This document shows, piece by piece, positions 10,785 to 23,000 of a stretch of 64,000 nt of DNA (within the stretch, counting starts at the first letter, position 1; every line of letters starts with the position of its first letter). Position numbers and translations under genes: made by a program. The notes below the pieces were generated by a model. The model did not search any database. It was not told the origin of the DNA and was given only the letters and a program-made list of their open reading frames with translations. Where the stretch lies: assembly GCA_026545765.1 (NCBI GenBank), contig CM048840.1:15628765-15692764 (forward strand), in the 5' to 3' direction. Origin of the DNA: Plantago major. Its lineage: Eukaryota > Streptophyta > Magnoliopsida > Lamiales > Plantaginaceae.

Positions 10785-13700
10785 TTATAGAATAGGCAGC
10801 CAGTCCAACAATGCTCTATTCACAAGTTCAGGAACTTCATCATGTGGACAATGTCCAGCTTGTAGGCTTACAAGAGAAGTTTTTGGATAAAATTCCTTGA
10901 TTCGAAGAGCCTTAGCAGGGCCTACCCAAGGATCCAAGTCACCCCAGACAAGTAGCAACGGGCACGACAGCTCGGACAACACACTGTCAAGGGTGTACTT
11001 CCTTTGGTTCGACATGAATCTCGACATTAGTCTGCAGAAATTACAAGGGAACAGGTTATTTTCATATAGATTTCGAATACTATCAATTGATATTGGTAAC
11101 AATTACATGACAGAGAGACACAACAAAAGGGTTAACATTGTTTAAACGATATGGCATTATTTATACGGGATTTCCTCACCCATGTGCCGTGTCCAAGTGT
11201 TGAATATAATGGTTTCAGCTTCCAATAATTTCATTTTAACAGATTATGATATTGAAACACTGTTATTTTATCCGTCAAATTCTATTTAATTTCGACATGA
11301 ATGGAACTAGAGGGCAGAATACCTGTTGATAGAATAATGCTAATATGTATTCATTTGCAACTTCATGTGCATAATCAACAAAGACAATAGTGTGACCAGA
11401 ATAAAAAATGCATCGACTAGAAAACATGTAATGTATAGGTGTATACGAACTATCACTTTCATTTGACTATGAACCAAGGCTTGTTGGATACGTTATATTT
11501 ATAAAAACAGAGAAGCAACTCTCATTTATGTTTAAATCAGAATTATATGAACCGAATGATTATTCTCATACCTATAATAAACTTCCCCAGCATTTGGATC
11601 ATCAGCAGGTTTGATAATCGAATCAATAAGATATTCATCAACATTGGAAGAGTTTATATATGCCTGAAATCAAGGAGAGAAGATATTGTTTATAGTTCAC
11701 ACAGGTGGTTACGGTTACATAAACCACCATGACGCCACAGAACACAATCAATTTGTTGGTACTGGAGGAGTAAGGAGTAAAGTCAACTACATATTACTAC
11801 ATCACAACCATGTGCATCTGAATTCAGAGCAGTGGACCATTTTTAATAAGATCTACAAGTAAACCTACTATATAAAAATATCGGTAAGCATGTTTGAGAT
11901 TTTATTCCCCTGAAGAGCTAAAATCATAGAAACATCGCCAGCGAGGACATCTATGGGGGGGCTCTTAGAAAGTAGCAAAATGATAGAGCATAGGACTTTA
12001 GGGATTAAGAGAGTGATGATTTTGGTGTGGCAATAGCTACTTTTTCTGGAGTTTTACTGAAGGAACATAAATAAAATAAAGACACAAATCTCCGGAGAGA
12101 CGAACCACCCTAAAGCGCGAAACCAACTCCAAAGAAAAGATATAGACTAACTTTGACTTATATGAATAATAAATCCAAGACTCTCTTATATATAAAACTA
12201 TTTCCTAATTTAACTTGAACTCTATTAGGTAATAACTAACAACTTCCTAATTAGACTTGAACTTGTAACTTTCCTATCAATACTAAAACTCTATAACAAA
12301 TTAACATTAACAATACTAGTTTATAACCCGTCGATACTCGACGGGTATAGTAAAAAAATATTTAAGTATATGAAATCCTACAATATTTACAACAACATTT
12401 TTGTAACGCGCCGTACCCTTGCGAGCCGATGTCCGACCCTCTGTGCTTAGCGGTCATGGACTATTATCCGGGTGATATGTTGGCCATTTTGTCTAATACA
12501 TGTTCGTTCCCGCACTTTATCCCACTCGTGCACGCAACGATAGACTTACCAATCATCCACTCTAAGATTACTGCTGAGCATGCATGCTTAAGTCTAAAAC
12601 TCTTATAGATGGATTTCCGAAAAGAAAGGTGCACATTGTTGGTATGAGTAGCGTTCTCGATCCTTTAAGCTCTCTGAAAATTTATCTTAAACTTTGGGAT
12701 GTTACATTTTTAGTTTGTCTCTGATGGACTCATCATCACACTAATTAAGAACGATGAACTTTTTCCATGCGTTTATTCCATACATCACTTTTACCTCGAT
12801 TATAATTATAAGAGTAGTGACTCTCAATCGTGCCATTGCACAATTTTAATGCATAATCAATATTCCTCAAAAGTTTGGCCAATCTTTATCATGATCTATG
12901 ATAAGTCGCACCTGAGTAATTAATCGTATTAGTATTATAAGCTGAGAAGACCTTTTCCAATCAAGTCTTTTAAATGGATCGAGGTATATCCAACCCGTTG
13001 CAAACCTTAACGGTATCTATTTAAAATAATGGCGTACGGATCGGGTATATACCTCACCCGTTCCATGTTACCCACCAACTCATTTGTCAATCTGCCACAG
13101 GTTAGTAAAGCAATCTACCCACCTTGATTTTATTTAAACCACACATCTATAGTGGGCCAGTCTAATTTGTTAACAATACCATCTTCACCCGATCGTACTC
13201 CCCTAAAATTAGGGGTATTAAAAAAAGCGCACGCGCCAATTATTTTCTTTAAAACATTTACAGGTTAATTTTTTCGTAACCTATTATTCAACCGACGACA
13301 TATGAGCTGGTACAACTCTTCAGTCACCCGACCTCGTCAATATGTGAAAAAGAAAGAGAGTAAATATATGTGTACATCCATAAATTAAAATAATAAAAAG
13401 TTATCTATATTAAATGGCATATACACAATAAATTCAACAACTAATGATTTGCATGTTTTATTTAATATATACTTTATTCGTCCCGTAGAACTTCATACAT
13501 TTGTCATTTTTAGACGTACTACAAAACTTCATACATTACTAAAAAAGGAAGGTACTCCACACCCAACCAATAATAATAAATCCTACTCTTGCACTTTTTA
13601 CCACCTCTCACATTTCCCACTAAAATTACACATTTCTACCATATTTTAATGTTTTATCACTTACTACTTAGTTTTTTTGATTTAAACATTTATATTGTTT

Positions 13701-16700
13701 TTTATTTGAAGTTTTTAACTAATTATGTATTTAATTTTGTATATTTTCACCCGTTTATCCGCCCCCTTGTTATCACCAGACCGCCATGGGTTGAAAAACT
13801 ATTATACCTGTCCCAGTTGTTATTATAGTCGAGCCTATAGATCTTTGGTCGATTTAGTTCTTAATGTAAAACAACTTACGCCTCCATAAAACGATATGGG
13901 ATTGCAATACTTTCCATTCCAAGACTTTTCCATTTTTATCATTTCTGTCTCTTACCTCTTATACTTTCTCCATTATTTATCATTTATCTCTTCCACAACA
14001 AACTATAGACTTTCTTAACAATAGTGTCGAAAATAAGTGAGACACGTTTAACGGGACGGAGGGTTTATATGTAAAAAGATTGAAAGTGAGAAAAAATTTA
14101 ATACGTAACAACTGGTAATCTAGTGTCAAAGTCTAATTTTAGAGGAATGTATGCATATTGCATATTATATATGTGAACAATTACATATACCTCCCTATTA
14201 GATGCCCTCTACTAATCCGGATACCATTAGTGAACAATTACATCCAGTCCATTAATACATTTTGGGTTGACTAAGCGATAAATTTGAATCAACTTATTCA
14301 CAAACCAAACATGCCCTTAGCCAATTCATTTGGAGTACCATTTCAATTCTAAACAAAATAGATTAAAAATACAAAGGGTTTGATGCATTTTTATTGAATT
14401 GGCCGAACTTATCGAGCTTCGGTGAATTCTGGACTTACAATATATCCGGACCAACCATTCGCACATTCTAGAGGTGGCTCCACGGTCCATACTGATAGCA
14501 CTTTGCCCGTGTGACACTTATTTCCTAAGAATCCGATAGCCCGCTATGATACCACATAACGACCCGACCACTAAGGGTCTAGACCGATCCATTGATCGGC
14601 AATGTTACTCATGAGTATCATTACACGTCTCATTGGTAGGATATTATGCGCTATGGGCTTGAACCATACGGATTTATTTTTGAATCACCCAAAGGCCTCA
14701 TAAAATAGGAGAGTAGTGGTCTACATATATATATACGCTTCACCCCTTTCACTCTGAACCGATGTTGGATGTTGGGTATTACAACAACTCAACAATAGTC
14801 TAATTATAATGAAGGTGCGTGCAAGAAGGGAAACTGCCCTACTATCTGCTTCTTCCCCGGTCACGATCTTGCCGGAATATAACCGAACAGATAAAATCCC
14901 TTTCTTGCAATAATATTTCAATTGGTTATGTTGTAGTTAGGGATTTCGAATATTGGTGAATGGGTTTGTAGCATATGGAGAAACTATTTTGATTTGGGGA
15001 TGGTGGAGTTTTTGTAGATTGGTGGAGTTGTCATTAGGGATTCCGTATCAATTTAGTGTGCATTAGATTTGGATTCAAGAATTGAACTCGATACAGAGTT
15101 TGGTTGATGCTGGGATTCGATTTTGAAAACCAGGGACATAATTCAATGTTTTATGAACTTGAAAACTTTGCATTTTCAGAATTAGAGTTGTATGAGGGAC
15201 TTGGATTGCAAAACCAGTTTCTTTCAATTTGGCCAATAAATAGTTTGTGACTTTGCAAATAAGTCCAGAAAAAATTTAAAAACCTAAAATTAAATTCACA
15301 ACTATATGTATACATCAACGGTTCCACTTAATGGCTCCGTACTTTATGTATATATCAAGGGCTTCCTATATAAACATTAAACTCTACCTTTTTTCCCCTC
15401 AGGTTTGGAGATTGATGTTCATGTGTCGGGATTAGTTTAGACGTTAGACGTGTGTTGGCTCCTCATTTAATTTCATAAATTAATTTTAAAATAAAATGAT
15501 TCAAAATTACTTGAGAGGACACATGTCACATCCAGATTAATCTGGAAGAGAATAAAACGTGAAAATATGAGAGTGGACACGTGTCCCACTTTAATTTAAC
15601 CTAAGAAAATAGTGGAAATTAAGAAAAAACCTAAAGCAAATGAATAAAAGAAAAAGAAAAAGAAAAAAAAATCAAATTAAACATAAAATTTAAAAGTAAG
15701 GATGTGTTTGGTTGCAATATGAGTTTGGACTATACAATACTCCCTCCGTTCTTTTTATAGGTTTACATTTTTATTCTGGATTTTTTAAAAGTTTAATGTT
15801 TCATTTTTGGAAACCCCACTATCTACATTTATTAATTTTTAAATACTCTTTTCAAACTTTATCCATTATTTCTCTTACTTTTTTATACTCTCTCTTACTT
15901 TTTACCATCTACTTACTATTTTATTCTATTTCCTTAAAATTCACCAAACCAAAATGTAAACCTTCTAAGCGATAGGAGGAGTAATAGATTTATGAAAAAG
16001 GTTGAAATTTGTTATTGTTCAAAAGTTACGGACTTCAATGTCATTATAAAATTTATTAGGGAAACTATAACTAATTTGCCCGCGTTTTCCATTTCAAACC
16101 ATCATCAAAGTTGAAGCTATATTGGGGTTGAAAAATATGTAGGTGTAGAATGTGTTTCTGATGAAACTTGGTTCCAGTAAATATTGATTTCTAGTTGAAT
16201 CTTTAACAAATCTAACAAAGTTAGGATTATAAATTTCGTTCATCCACTTTATACTCGGTCAATAATTTTTTTAGAGCACCCGTTTTCACCCGGCCGTACT
16301 ACCCTTAAAATGAGAAATGTTCAAAAAAGTCGCTTGTCCTAAGTGACTGCGCAAACTACCCCCGCTCACCTATTATTATTAAGTTTAGAAAAAATTGTAG
16401 GTAAATTTTCACGTAAACCTGTAATTTAACTGATGGCGGGTGAGAGGTTACAACCTACCAGTCACCCAACCCGTCAATATATATGTAGAAAGAAAAGGAG
16501 AAAATATGTATGTAATCATAAATTACACATGTACATTAAATGCCATATATACAATAAGTCACGAACTAATATTTTACATGTTTAATTTGAAACTTCTTTG
16601 GATTATGGGTAAAAGACTTTCGATATATTTTGTACCATTTTATTTGAGTTTTGGACTTGGTTCATGAATCGACGCTAGTTATAAATTAACACAAACTCTC

Positions 16701-19700
16701 ATGAAATACGGTCTCTAGATAACGTATCTAAAGACGACCTATGCTATTAATAAATCGTACATGTTATTAATCAAAACGTCTATGTTATTAAGTCTTATTG
16801 TAATATGAAAGAACACCAATGTTGATAACATATGTGTTTTGATTAATAACATCGATGATTTTCTTGACAATATAGGTCAGTCTCTAGATAAATTATTTAG
16901 AGATCGTCTCTCAGGAGACTTACTCATAAATAAATGGATAGTTTTTGGATTTAAACATTTATTTTATTTTGTATTTAACGTTTTTGTCTAATTAATTATA
17001 TTACACATTTAGTTTGGTCTATTTCACCCACTAATTCGCCCCATCTCTTATCACCTGACCTGCAATGGATTGTAAAACTATTTTACCCGTCTCGATTAAG
17101 TATATGATATATACTATAGTAATTTTTGTTTCAAAGTAATGATATAACCCAATAAAAAGCGAGTGGGGAAAGTCATTATTTGTGCCCATTTTTGCTCAAT
17201 TTTGTAAAGAACAGTACAAATCTCACTAAAATGATGAGAAGGCCCAGACTCTCACAAGAAGACAAATAGCGCGTGTCTCTCCGTTACATTTTTCATCACC
17301 CCCGATCCCTAATTAGACTAATTTATAATATATATGTAAATTAGACTTTTGTTGCAAAAAACCAACATGTATCACTCAATTTAATTTTAAGTCCTAATTC
17401 AACCACAACAAAAATTATCAATTTATCATAGAAAACTCAATCTATCTTCTCAAATTAAATTTCAATCCTAATTCAATAACAAAATTCATCATTAAAAAGT
17501 CAACCATAATGAATCTTTCTTCTCCACGTTATTCAATTAAATTGAAACAAATCAATTCACACTAATTTAAAACCCTAATTCAACTTCGAAATGTTCTCAC
17601 ATTTTAGTGTGTGTCTATATATACAGTAGAAACCCTCTAAAAGAATACTCTATAAATGAATAAACTTTCTATAATAATAAAAATTTACGGTCCCAACTTG
17701 TGTATAAATGCTTAAAAAAACTTTAAGAATAAACTCTTTATAAGAATATTTTTTCCCAGTCCCAATGATATTACTATATGAAATATATATATATATATAT
17801 ATTTGGTTAACATGAATCAACCAACCAATTATGTTAATAAACCATAAAAAAGTTGTTTAATTACTTTAACAATCTCGAATATGGTGATTTTTAGAAACAT
17901 AGTGACCAACCAATTACTTCATAGATTCAATAAACACATGGAATTTAGACAATAAAGAGTAACCGAGATGTTGGACTTTCATTTAGAATGGAAAATATTT
18001 ACAAAAATGAAAAGAAATAAGAAATTAAAATGGTTGATTGATTTAAAAAAATTGGTGCATATGTAAGCTAAATAATCGAAACACATCATCATGAGATAGA
18101 AACTGGCCAATCAGAATAAAAGAATAGGACAACATGGAATGGGAATCAACCAATCACAAAGCATTATTTTGCCAAATAATTAAATGATGTGGATAGCCTT
18201 AAATGGCTCCAAACTTTTTTTGCTTAATGTATTATTATATAGATTGAATCTAATAATAATTTAGGATTCTAGGTCCGTAACTCAAAATCCATATTAAATC
18301 AATCTATTAATTCAGACATGCATCAGATCATTAATATTCTGTAATCGGAATTGAATATCTAAAGATCTTTAGATTGCAAGGCAGGACTTATGTACATACA
18401 CTTTTCAAGACAGATTCCACTCGAGCTGGTTGCTTGGCTTGCCAAAATAAGAATCCAAGAACAACACGTTGAAAAGCTTCCTTTATAGGTTTGAGGATAA
18501 ATTTCTGCAAGGCTGACTCTTCTGGCTCATTAGTCATACTTGCACTACTAGCATCACCAAATTGTCCAGCACTATTTAGTAAAACAACCCCCTTAACTTG
18601 GTCCTGTAGAGAGGCAGCAGCTACTAGAGCAGTAAATCCTCCGAGACTGAATCATCAATTACGTAATGTGTCACGGATATTAACAAAGAAATGATATCAT
18701 GACCACATCAGTATAAATGGAAAATAAGTGCAGTGATTCTATTGCCATAAAAATCGAGTACTGCAGAAAATCATCCTTGTATTAATCTAATTATCATCTT
18801 ATGCACAAAAGACCAGATGTAAAATAAAGAATTCAAAACGTCAATGGTGTCCTTCATCCTTATACTACCATGTATGGTATCGTGAATGTGAAAAAGGTAA
18901 TCCTCTCTGCGTTTTTAGTTGTAAGAACAAATTTGCTGATTACTTGAATTTAAGGGACAGATACATAAAAGATAATATTTGCAACATAAAAAGCTCATCC
19001 ACAAATTGGTATACTAGATGATGTGTTGAATTTTCACTGTGGTAAGCATGCGGATTGCGTAACAAAAGCAATGTATTGGTTGCTAGTACTTTATTTACTG
19101 GAAAATGGATACAAAACTTATTGAGGATTAGATATGCATTAAAGATGTAAAACATCCACAAAATCCCGCATTCAAGTTATCACAATTTCATACCAAAGCA
19201 CATAAAGAGATAGACATGGTAAAGTATTACTATTATTAGCATGCTCATCACAATCATCAATAAATAGGGATCAGATCCTGAAAAGAACGAAAGTACAAAC
19301 TTGCCTGTTACCAACTAAAACTGCAGGTTCTTTGGCTACTTCCTTCACAAAATCTACAACTTGGTCTCTCCAAACTAAAGCGTCATACTCAACAAGAGCC
19401 TTCTCACTCCAGCCAAACCGCAGCAAATCAAGAGCATAGACTTTATAATACTTGGATAATTCAGGAATATTGTACCTAAGGGAAAAGAAAAAAAATTTAA
19501 GTAACATGTAATTATCATCTGAGGAGTCATAGCTCACAATGAGTCGCCACATAATATGGCGTCATCAAAAGGTGGTCCTCAAACGGTAATAAGGGACTAG
19601 CATTGGTTCAAACATAGAAACCAAACACTAGACACAAGTTCTTCTCCATTGAACTGCAAGTATTTTGACTGGAGATGTTTAATAGTACACAGAATTTCAT

Positions 19701-19953
19701 CTATTCTCACATGCAGGCAACAAGATTAGAACCATATGTATGTGAATAGCACATACGACTACTCTTTACCACAAACGAAAACAGCATTGGCAATAACAAA
19801 CAGTTCAATACTACCTCCAGTGAAATGCAGAAGCTCCAAATCCATGAATGAGAACAAGAGGTAACCCTTCCCCTTCGACAACATAATGTATTTTCCGGTC
19901 CCTCCAGGTCCAGTAATTATAACCATCTGCTTTATATGGTAATTTCTCGAGTC
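10785..19953 (-). CDS. Alpha/beta hydrolase, At4g36530-like, 5' exon(s) not found
   Basis: Minus-strand exons: 19953-19815, 19475-19305, 18646-18400, 11663-11572 and 11031-10785 (stop). All phases agree across junctions. The protein matches the plant alpha/beta hydrolase family of Arabidopsis At4g36530 (identified from memory), probably plastid-targeted. Visible signatures: LIHGFGAS (oxyanion hole), GNSLGG (nucleophile elbow), WGDLDPWVGP (acid region) and AGHCPHDE (catalytic His). The serine codon is split AG|T by an intron with a GC donor (19304-19303). Usual LDLLGFGWS reads LDLLRFGWS here. The third visible intron (11664-18399, 6.7 kb) carries a Helitron. The first visible exon starts at an acceptor, so the transit-peptide exon must lie upstream; I could not find it, and the repeat array begins about 100 bp away. 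Substrate unknown. It may be intact or may have lost its 5' end. Confidence 0.85.
13176..13820 (+). repeat. Helitron-internal duplication, copy 1
   Basis: Similar to 16278-17100 in the same orientation. Shared landmarks include TTCACCCG.CCGTACT-like starts, CAGTCACCC..CCCGTCAATAT, AAATG.CATATA.ACAATAA, and further right TTATCACC.GACC.GC.ATGG. Copy 1 is interrupted by a Stowaway-like fragment (about 13478-13640), copy 2 by a fold-back element. Confidence 0.65.
13478..13640. mobile_element. Stowaway-like fragment
   Basis: Contains CGTCCCGTAGAACTTCATAC and ACAAAACTTCATACATTACT, the same internal sequence (in reverse) as the Stowaway at 49276-49526. Only one end is recognisable, so it is a partial copy. 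Confidence 0.5.
13881..14062. mobile_element. Degenerate Stowaway-like MITE
   Basis: Right end reads GGGACGGAGGG, a decayed Stowaway terminus; the left end CCTCCATAAAACGATATGGG is only loosely matched. Internal sequence is pyrimidine-rich as in related MITEs. Weak call. Confidence 0.35.
14555..14783 (-). mobile_element. Short LTR remnant with primer-binding site
   Basis: Read on the minus strand this runs from TGTAATACCCAACATCC to GTCGTTATG and is followed by TGGTATCATAGC (14554-14543), close to the initiator-Met tRNA primer site TGGTATCAGAGC. It fits a ~230 bp LTR plus PBS of a small LTR element. Partner LTR not recognised; a fossil fragment nested in the Helitron. Confidence 0.45.
15740..15981. 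mobile_element. Stowaway-type MITE nested in the Helitron
   Basis: Starts CTCCCTCCGTTCTTTTTATA, ends GATAGGAGGAG, with TA on both sides (15738-15739, 15982-15983). About 242 bp, no coding capacity. The inner parts GGTTTACATTTT and AAAATGTAAACC mirror each other. Confidence 0.8.
16278..17100 (+). repeat. Helitron-internal duplication, copy 2
   Basis: Second copy of the segment described at 13176-13820, same orientation, about 3.1 kb away. It is longer because a fold-back element (about 16690-16930) is inserted within it. Confidence 0.65.
16690..16930. mobile_element. Fold-back MITE with ~110 bp arms
   Basis: The left arm (TCTCTAGATAACGTATCTA.. ATGTTATTAATCAAAACG) is an imperfect inverted copy of the right arm (TTTTGATTAATAACATCGAT..TTATTTAGAGATCGTCTCTC). 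Related sequence (GACGTTTTGATTAATAATAT) occurs near 49170. No coding capacity. Confidence 0.6.
17625..17760. repeat. Dispersed plant repeat of the 'CTCTATAAATGAATAA' type
   Basis: Contains AGTAGAAACCCTCTAAAAGA and CTCTATAAATGAATAAACTT, with TTACGGTCCCAACTTG, phrases that recur in many plant intergenic repeats. Boundaries not determined. Confidence 0.35.
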
Positions 19954-19989
19954 CTATGACATACAACACTAGATTCAGCACACATTAAA

Positions 19990-20040
19990 TCTTACTTCCT
20001 CCATCCCAGCACAAGCTTACTTTTTTCAGTCAACCGTCTC
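19990..20040 (+). mobile_element. Stowaway-like end fragment
   Basis: CTTCCTCCATCCCAGCACAA resembles a Stowaway terminus (CTCCCTCCGTCCC..). No matching right end was found; it borders the long repeat array. Confidence 0.3.
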
Positions 20041-23000
20041 CAACTACAAATTAATCTGTTTTGAAATTGAGCAATCAAAATTATTCTTGCCTTTTTATGT
20101 TTAAATTCTTTCAAATCTGTTTTTTTTTTTTTTTTTTTTTTTGAAATTTCAGTAATGCATTTTGTGAAAATATCATTTTAGTTTTTCAATTTCATTTTTC
20201 TTTTCTTTCTTTCTTTTTTTACCAAATATTCTGAACTCGACCCCTTTCCAGAATAGCCTGGCAAGCTGGATTTCTTCTCTAAATTTTATATGAACTTCCT
20301 TGTGCATCTTTAAAGTTGAAAATTTAATTTTCAGTGTTTATCTTAAAGTTTTCAAATTTCAAGATCAACCCTCTCTTTTTAGCTTGTATATAATGGTTGC
20401 TAAGTCACTCTCTTTTTGTCATGTTCTTATTAATTGCCCCTTCATAATAATCAAAATTTTCAAATACAACCTCCATGACAAAGGATCTCGGAAACTCATA
20501 GCCTTTCTCAAACAAATTCTGAAGTACTTTATCTCACTTTACCAATGTTTACAAGATTGACTTTCTTATCTTTGCAAACAGACTCTCTTTGTTTTTTAAC
20601 AAAACCAAAACTAACTTAGCCTATATCCCAATAAAATTAAGGGTTGGCTAAATAATTTTCTTTTCAGAAAGTATACTTTGTTTTGACTTCAAAATTTTAA
20701 TGTCCTTCAGTTGATGTTTTTTGAATTTACTTATTTCCCATAAATATTTCCAAATCAACTCCTTTTTAGTTTGTTTCTTACTTAAAGATTTAACGCTCTT
20801 ATTTAGCTTCTTATTTCTACAAAAATTATCCTGGTTTCATAACATTGCACATTCCTTTGAAGAACTTCTACAAACTTTTTTTAATATGACTTGCTAAATC
20901 TCTTTCTTTCCCAAAACATATCATGTATTGGTCCCCCTTCCTCACATCCTTGACAACTTTTAACTTGTTCAAAACCTTTTTGAAATTTAGCAATTTTAAA
21001 ATCATTCTTGCATTTTTATGTTTAAATTCTTTCAAATCTGTTGGTTTTTAGAATTCTCAGTACCATTTTGTGAAAATTATCATTTTAGCTTTTAAGTTTT
21101 ATTTTTTCTTTTTACCAAGTATCCTGAACTCGACCCCTTTCCAGAATAGCCTGGCAAGTTGGATTTCTTCTCTAAATTTTATATGAACTTCCTTGCGCAT
21201 TGAAAAATTCAATTTTCAGTGTTTATCTTAAGTTTTCAAATTTCAATATCAACCCTCTTTTTTTTTAGCTTGTATTGCTAAGTCACTCTCTTTTTGTCAT
21301 GTTCTTATTAAATTGTCCCTCTATAATAATCTAAATTTTCAAATACAACCTCCATGACAAAGGAGCTCGGAAACTTATAGCCTTTCTCAAACAAATTCTG
21401 AAGTACTTTATCTCACTTTACCAATGTTTACAAGATTGACTTTCTTATCTTTCCAAACAAACTGTCTTTGCTTTTTAACAAAAACAAAACTAACTTAGCC
21501 TATATCCCAATAAAATTGAGGGTTGGCTTAATAATTTTCTTTTCAGAAAGTGTACTTTGTTTTGCCTTCAAAATTTTAATGTCCTTCAGCTGATGTTTTT
21601 GAATTTACTTATTTTCCATAAATATTTACAAACCAACTCCCTTTTAGTTTGTCTGTTACTTAAAGATTAAACACTCTTATTTAGCTTCCTGTTTCTACGA
21701 AAATTGTCTTGGTTTTGTTTCACAACATTGCACGTTCCTTTGAAGAACTTCTACAAACTTGCTTCTTAGCTTATGCTTACTTTATTTTTCAATATGACTT
21801 GCTAAATCTCTTTCTTTCCCGAAACATATATGTATTGGTCCTTCTTCCTAACATTCTTAACAACTTTTATCTTCTGAAAATATGCTTTATATGTTAAACA
21901 GTTAAACAAAAGTTTTCAAGTCCAAGTATTGTGCAATTATCCTTAAAAGTTTCTCTATACCATTCTTATTTTGAGGAAAACAGAAGAAACCTCTGCGCTG
22001 CCATTCCCATTAAAGAAGTCCAAGTGATTCTTCTAAACTTAAATGTCCAGCTCTGGGTGCCTACACTTTCTGATTGACCTACTCTTCTCTATACCATTCT
22101 TTCCGTCTTTGTTTTGATTGACCTACTCTTCTGTTGCATATTAGTGCATAATTATTCTTTTACACGAATTGCTTCTTTAACATCATTTTCCAAATTCACG
22201 CATTTCAAATTGAACAACTTGTGGAAATTTTTTAGTCAGCCTTTATTTCTTGAGGAACAAAATTTTCCCTCCTCGCAGACTAAGTTGCTATTCACCCTTT
22301 TTTTTCTTGATCCTTACAAATTTGGCTATTTCTATTCTTTTGCAAAATTTTCCAAATTCTTAAAAATTATTCTTGCAAAGCTCTGCCTCTTTTGTGTGTT
22401 TTTACCATGTTCGGGAAATACCCGTTCCCCTATGAATGATCCTTATAGACTAATTGGTATAAAATTCACATTTCCTAATAGAAAAACATTTGCAAAAAAT
22501 AATTATTTAATGAGTGAAATCACAATAAATTGTTAGTGCAATATCGAAACATCCAATTTTCTGAGGGTTCTGCAAATTTATGTCTTTAGCTTCTTCTTTT
22601 TCATATTGACCCTCCATTTGAAGAAACTTTCAACACTAGCTGTTTATGAATCACCATCCTATTCCGTACATCTTTGATAAGTGGCTTTCTAATGTATCAA
22701 TATTTGAAAATTCGAAATCGTTGAAAGACTCTTGGAATTTCTTCTAATCAGCCTTTATCCTTGAAGAACAAAATTTTCCTTACTCTCAGACTAAGTTTGC
22801 TATTAATTAGTCACCTTTTTTTTCTTGATCCTTACAAATTTTGGCTATTTGCTTTGCAAAAATTTTGTACTACAAAGCTCCATCTTTTGTGAGTTTTTAC
22901 CAAGTTCGGGAAGTAAGCCAAAGATGCGTACAGACTAATTGGTATAAAGTTCAATTTTCCTAATAGAACAAATTTTGTAAAATCAATATCTAACGAGTGA

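Larger units (their letters stand above)
12316..18243 (-). mobile_element. Non-autonomous Helitron in a hydrolase intron
   Basis: Read on the minus strand, the 5' end is A|TCTATATAATAATACATT (18243 leftward) and the 3' end is a perfect 9-bp-stem hairpin ACCCGTCGA/TCGACGGGT (12346-12326) followed by TATAAACTAG|T (12316). TC start, hairpin, CTAG end and insertion between A and T are the classic Helitron signature. No Rep/helicase gene is visible in the ~5.9 kb. It contains a Stowaway MITE, a fold-back element, an LTR remnant and an internal duplication. A composite of two Helitrons cannot be excluded. Confidence 0.75.

Noticed and set aside
22114-22536. 140-codon open frame in the repeat array
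   Set aside because: Phe/Leu/Ser-rich product of T-rich DNA, not conserved in the other array units.
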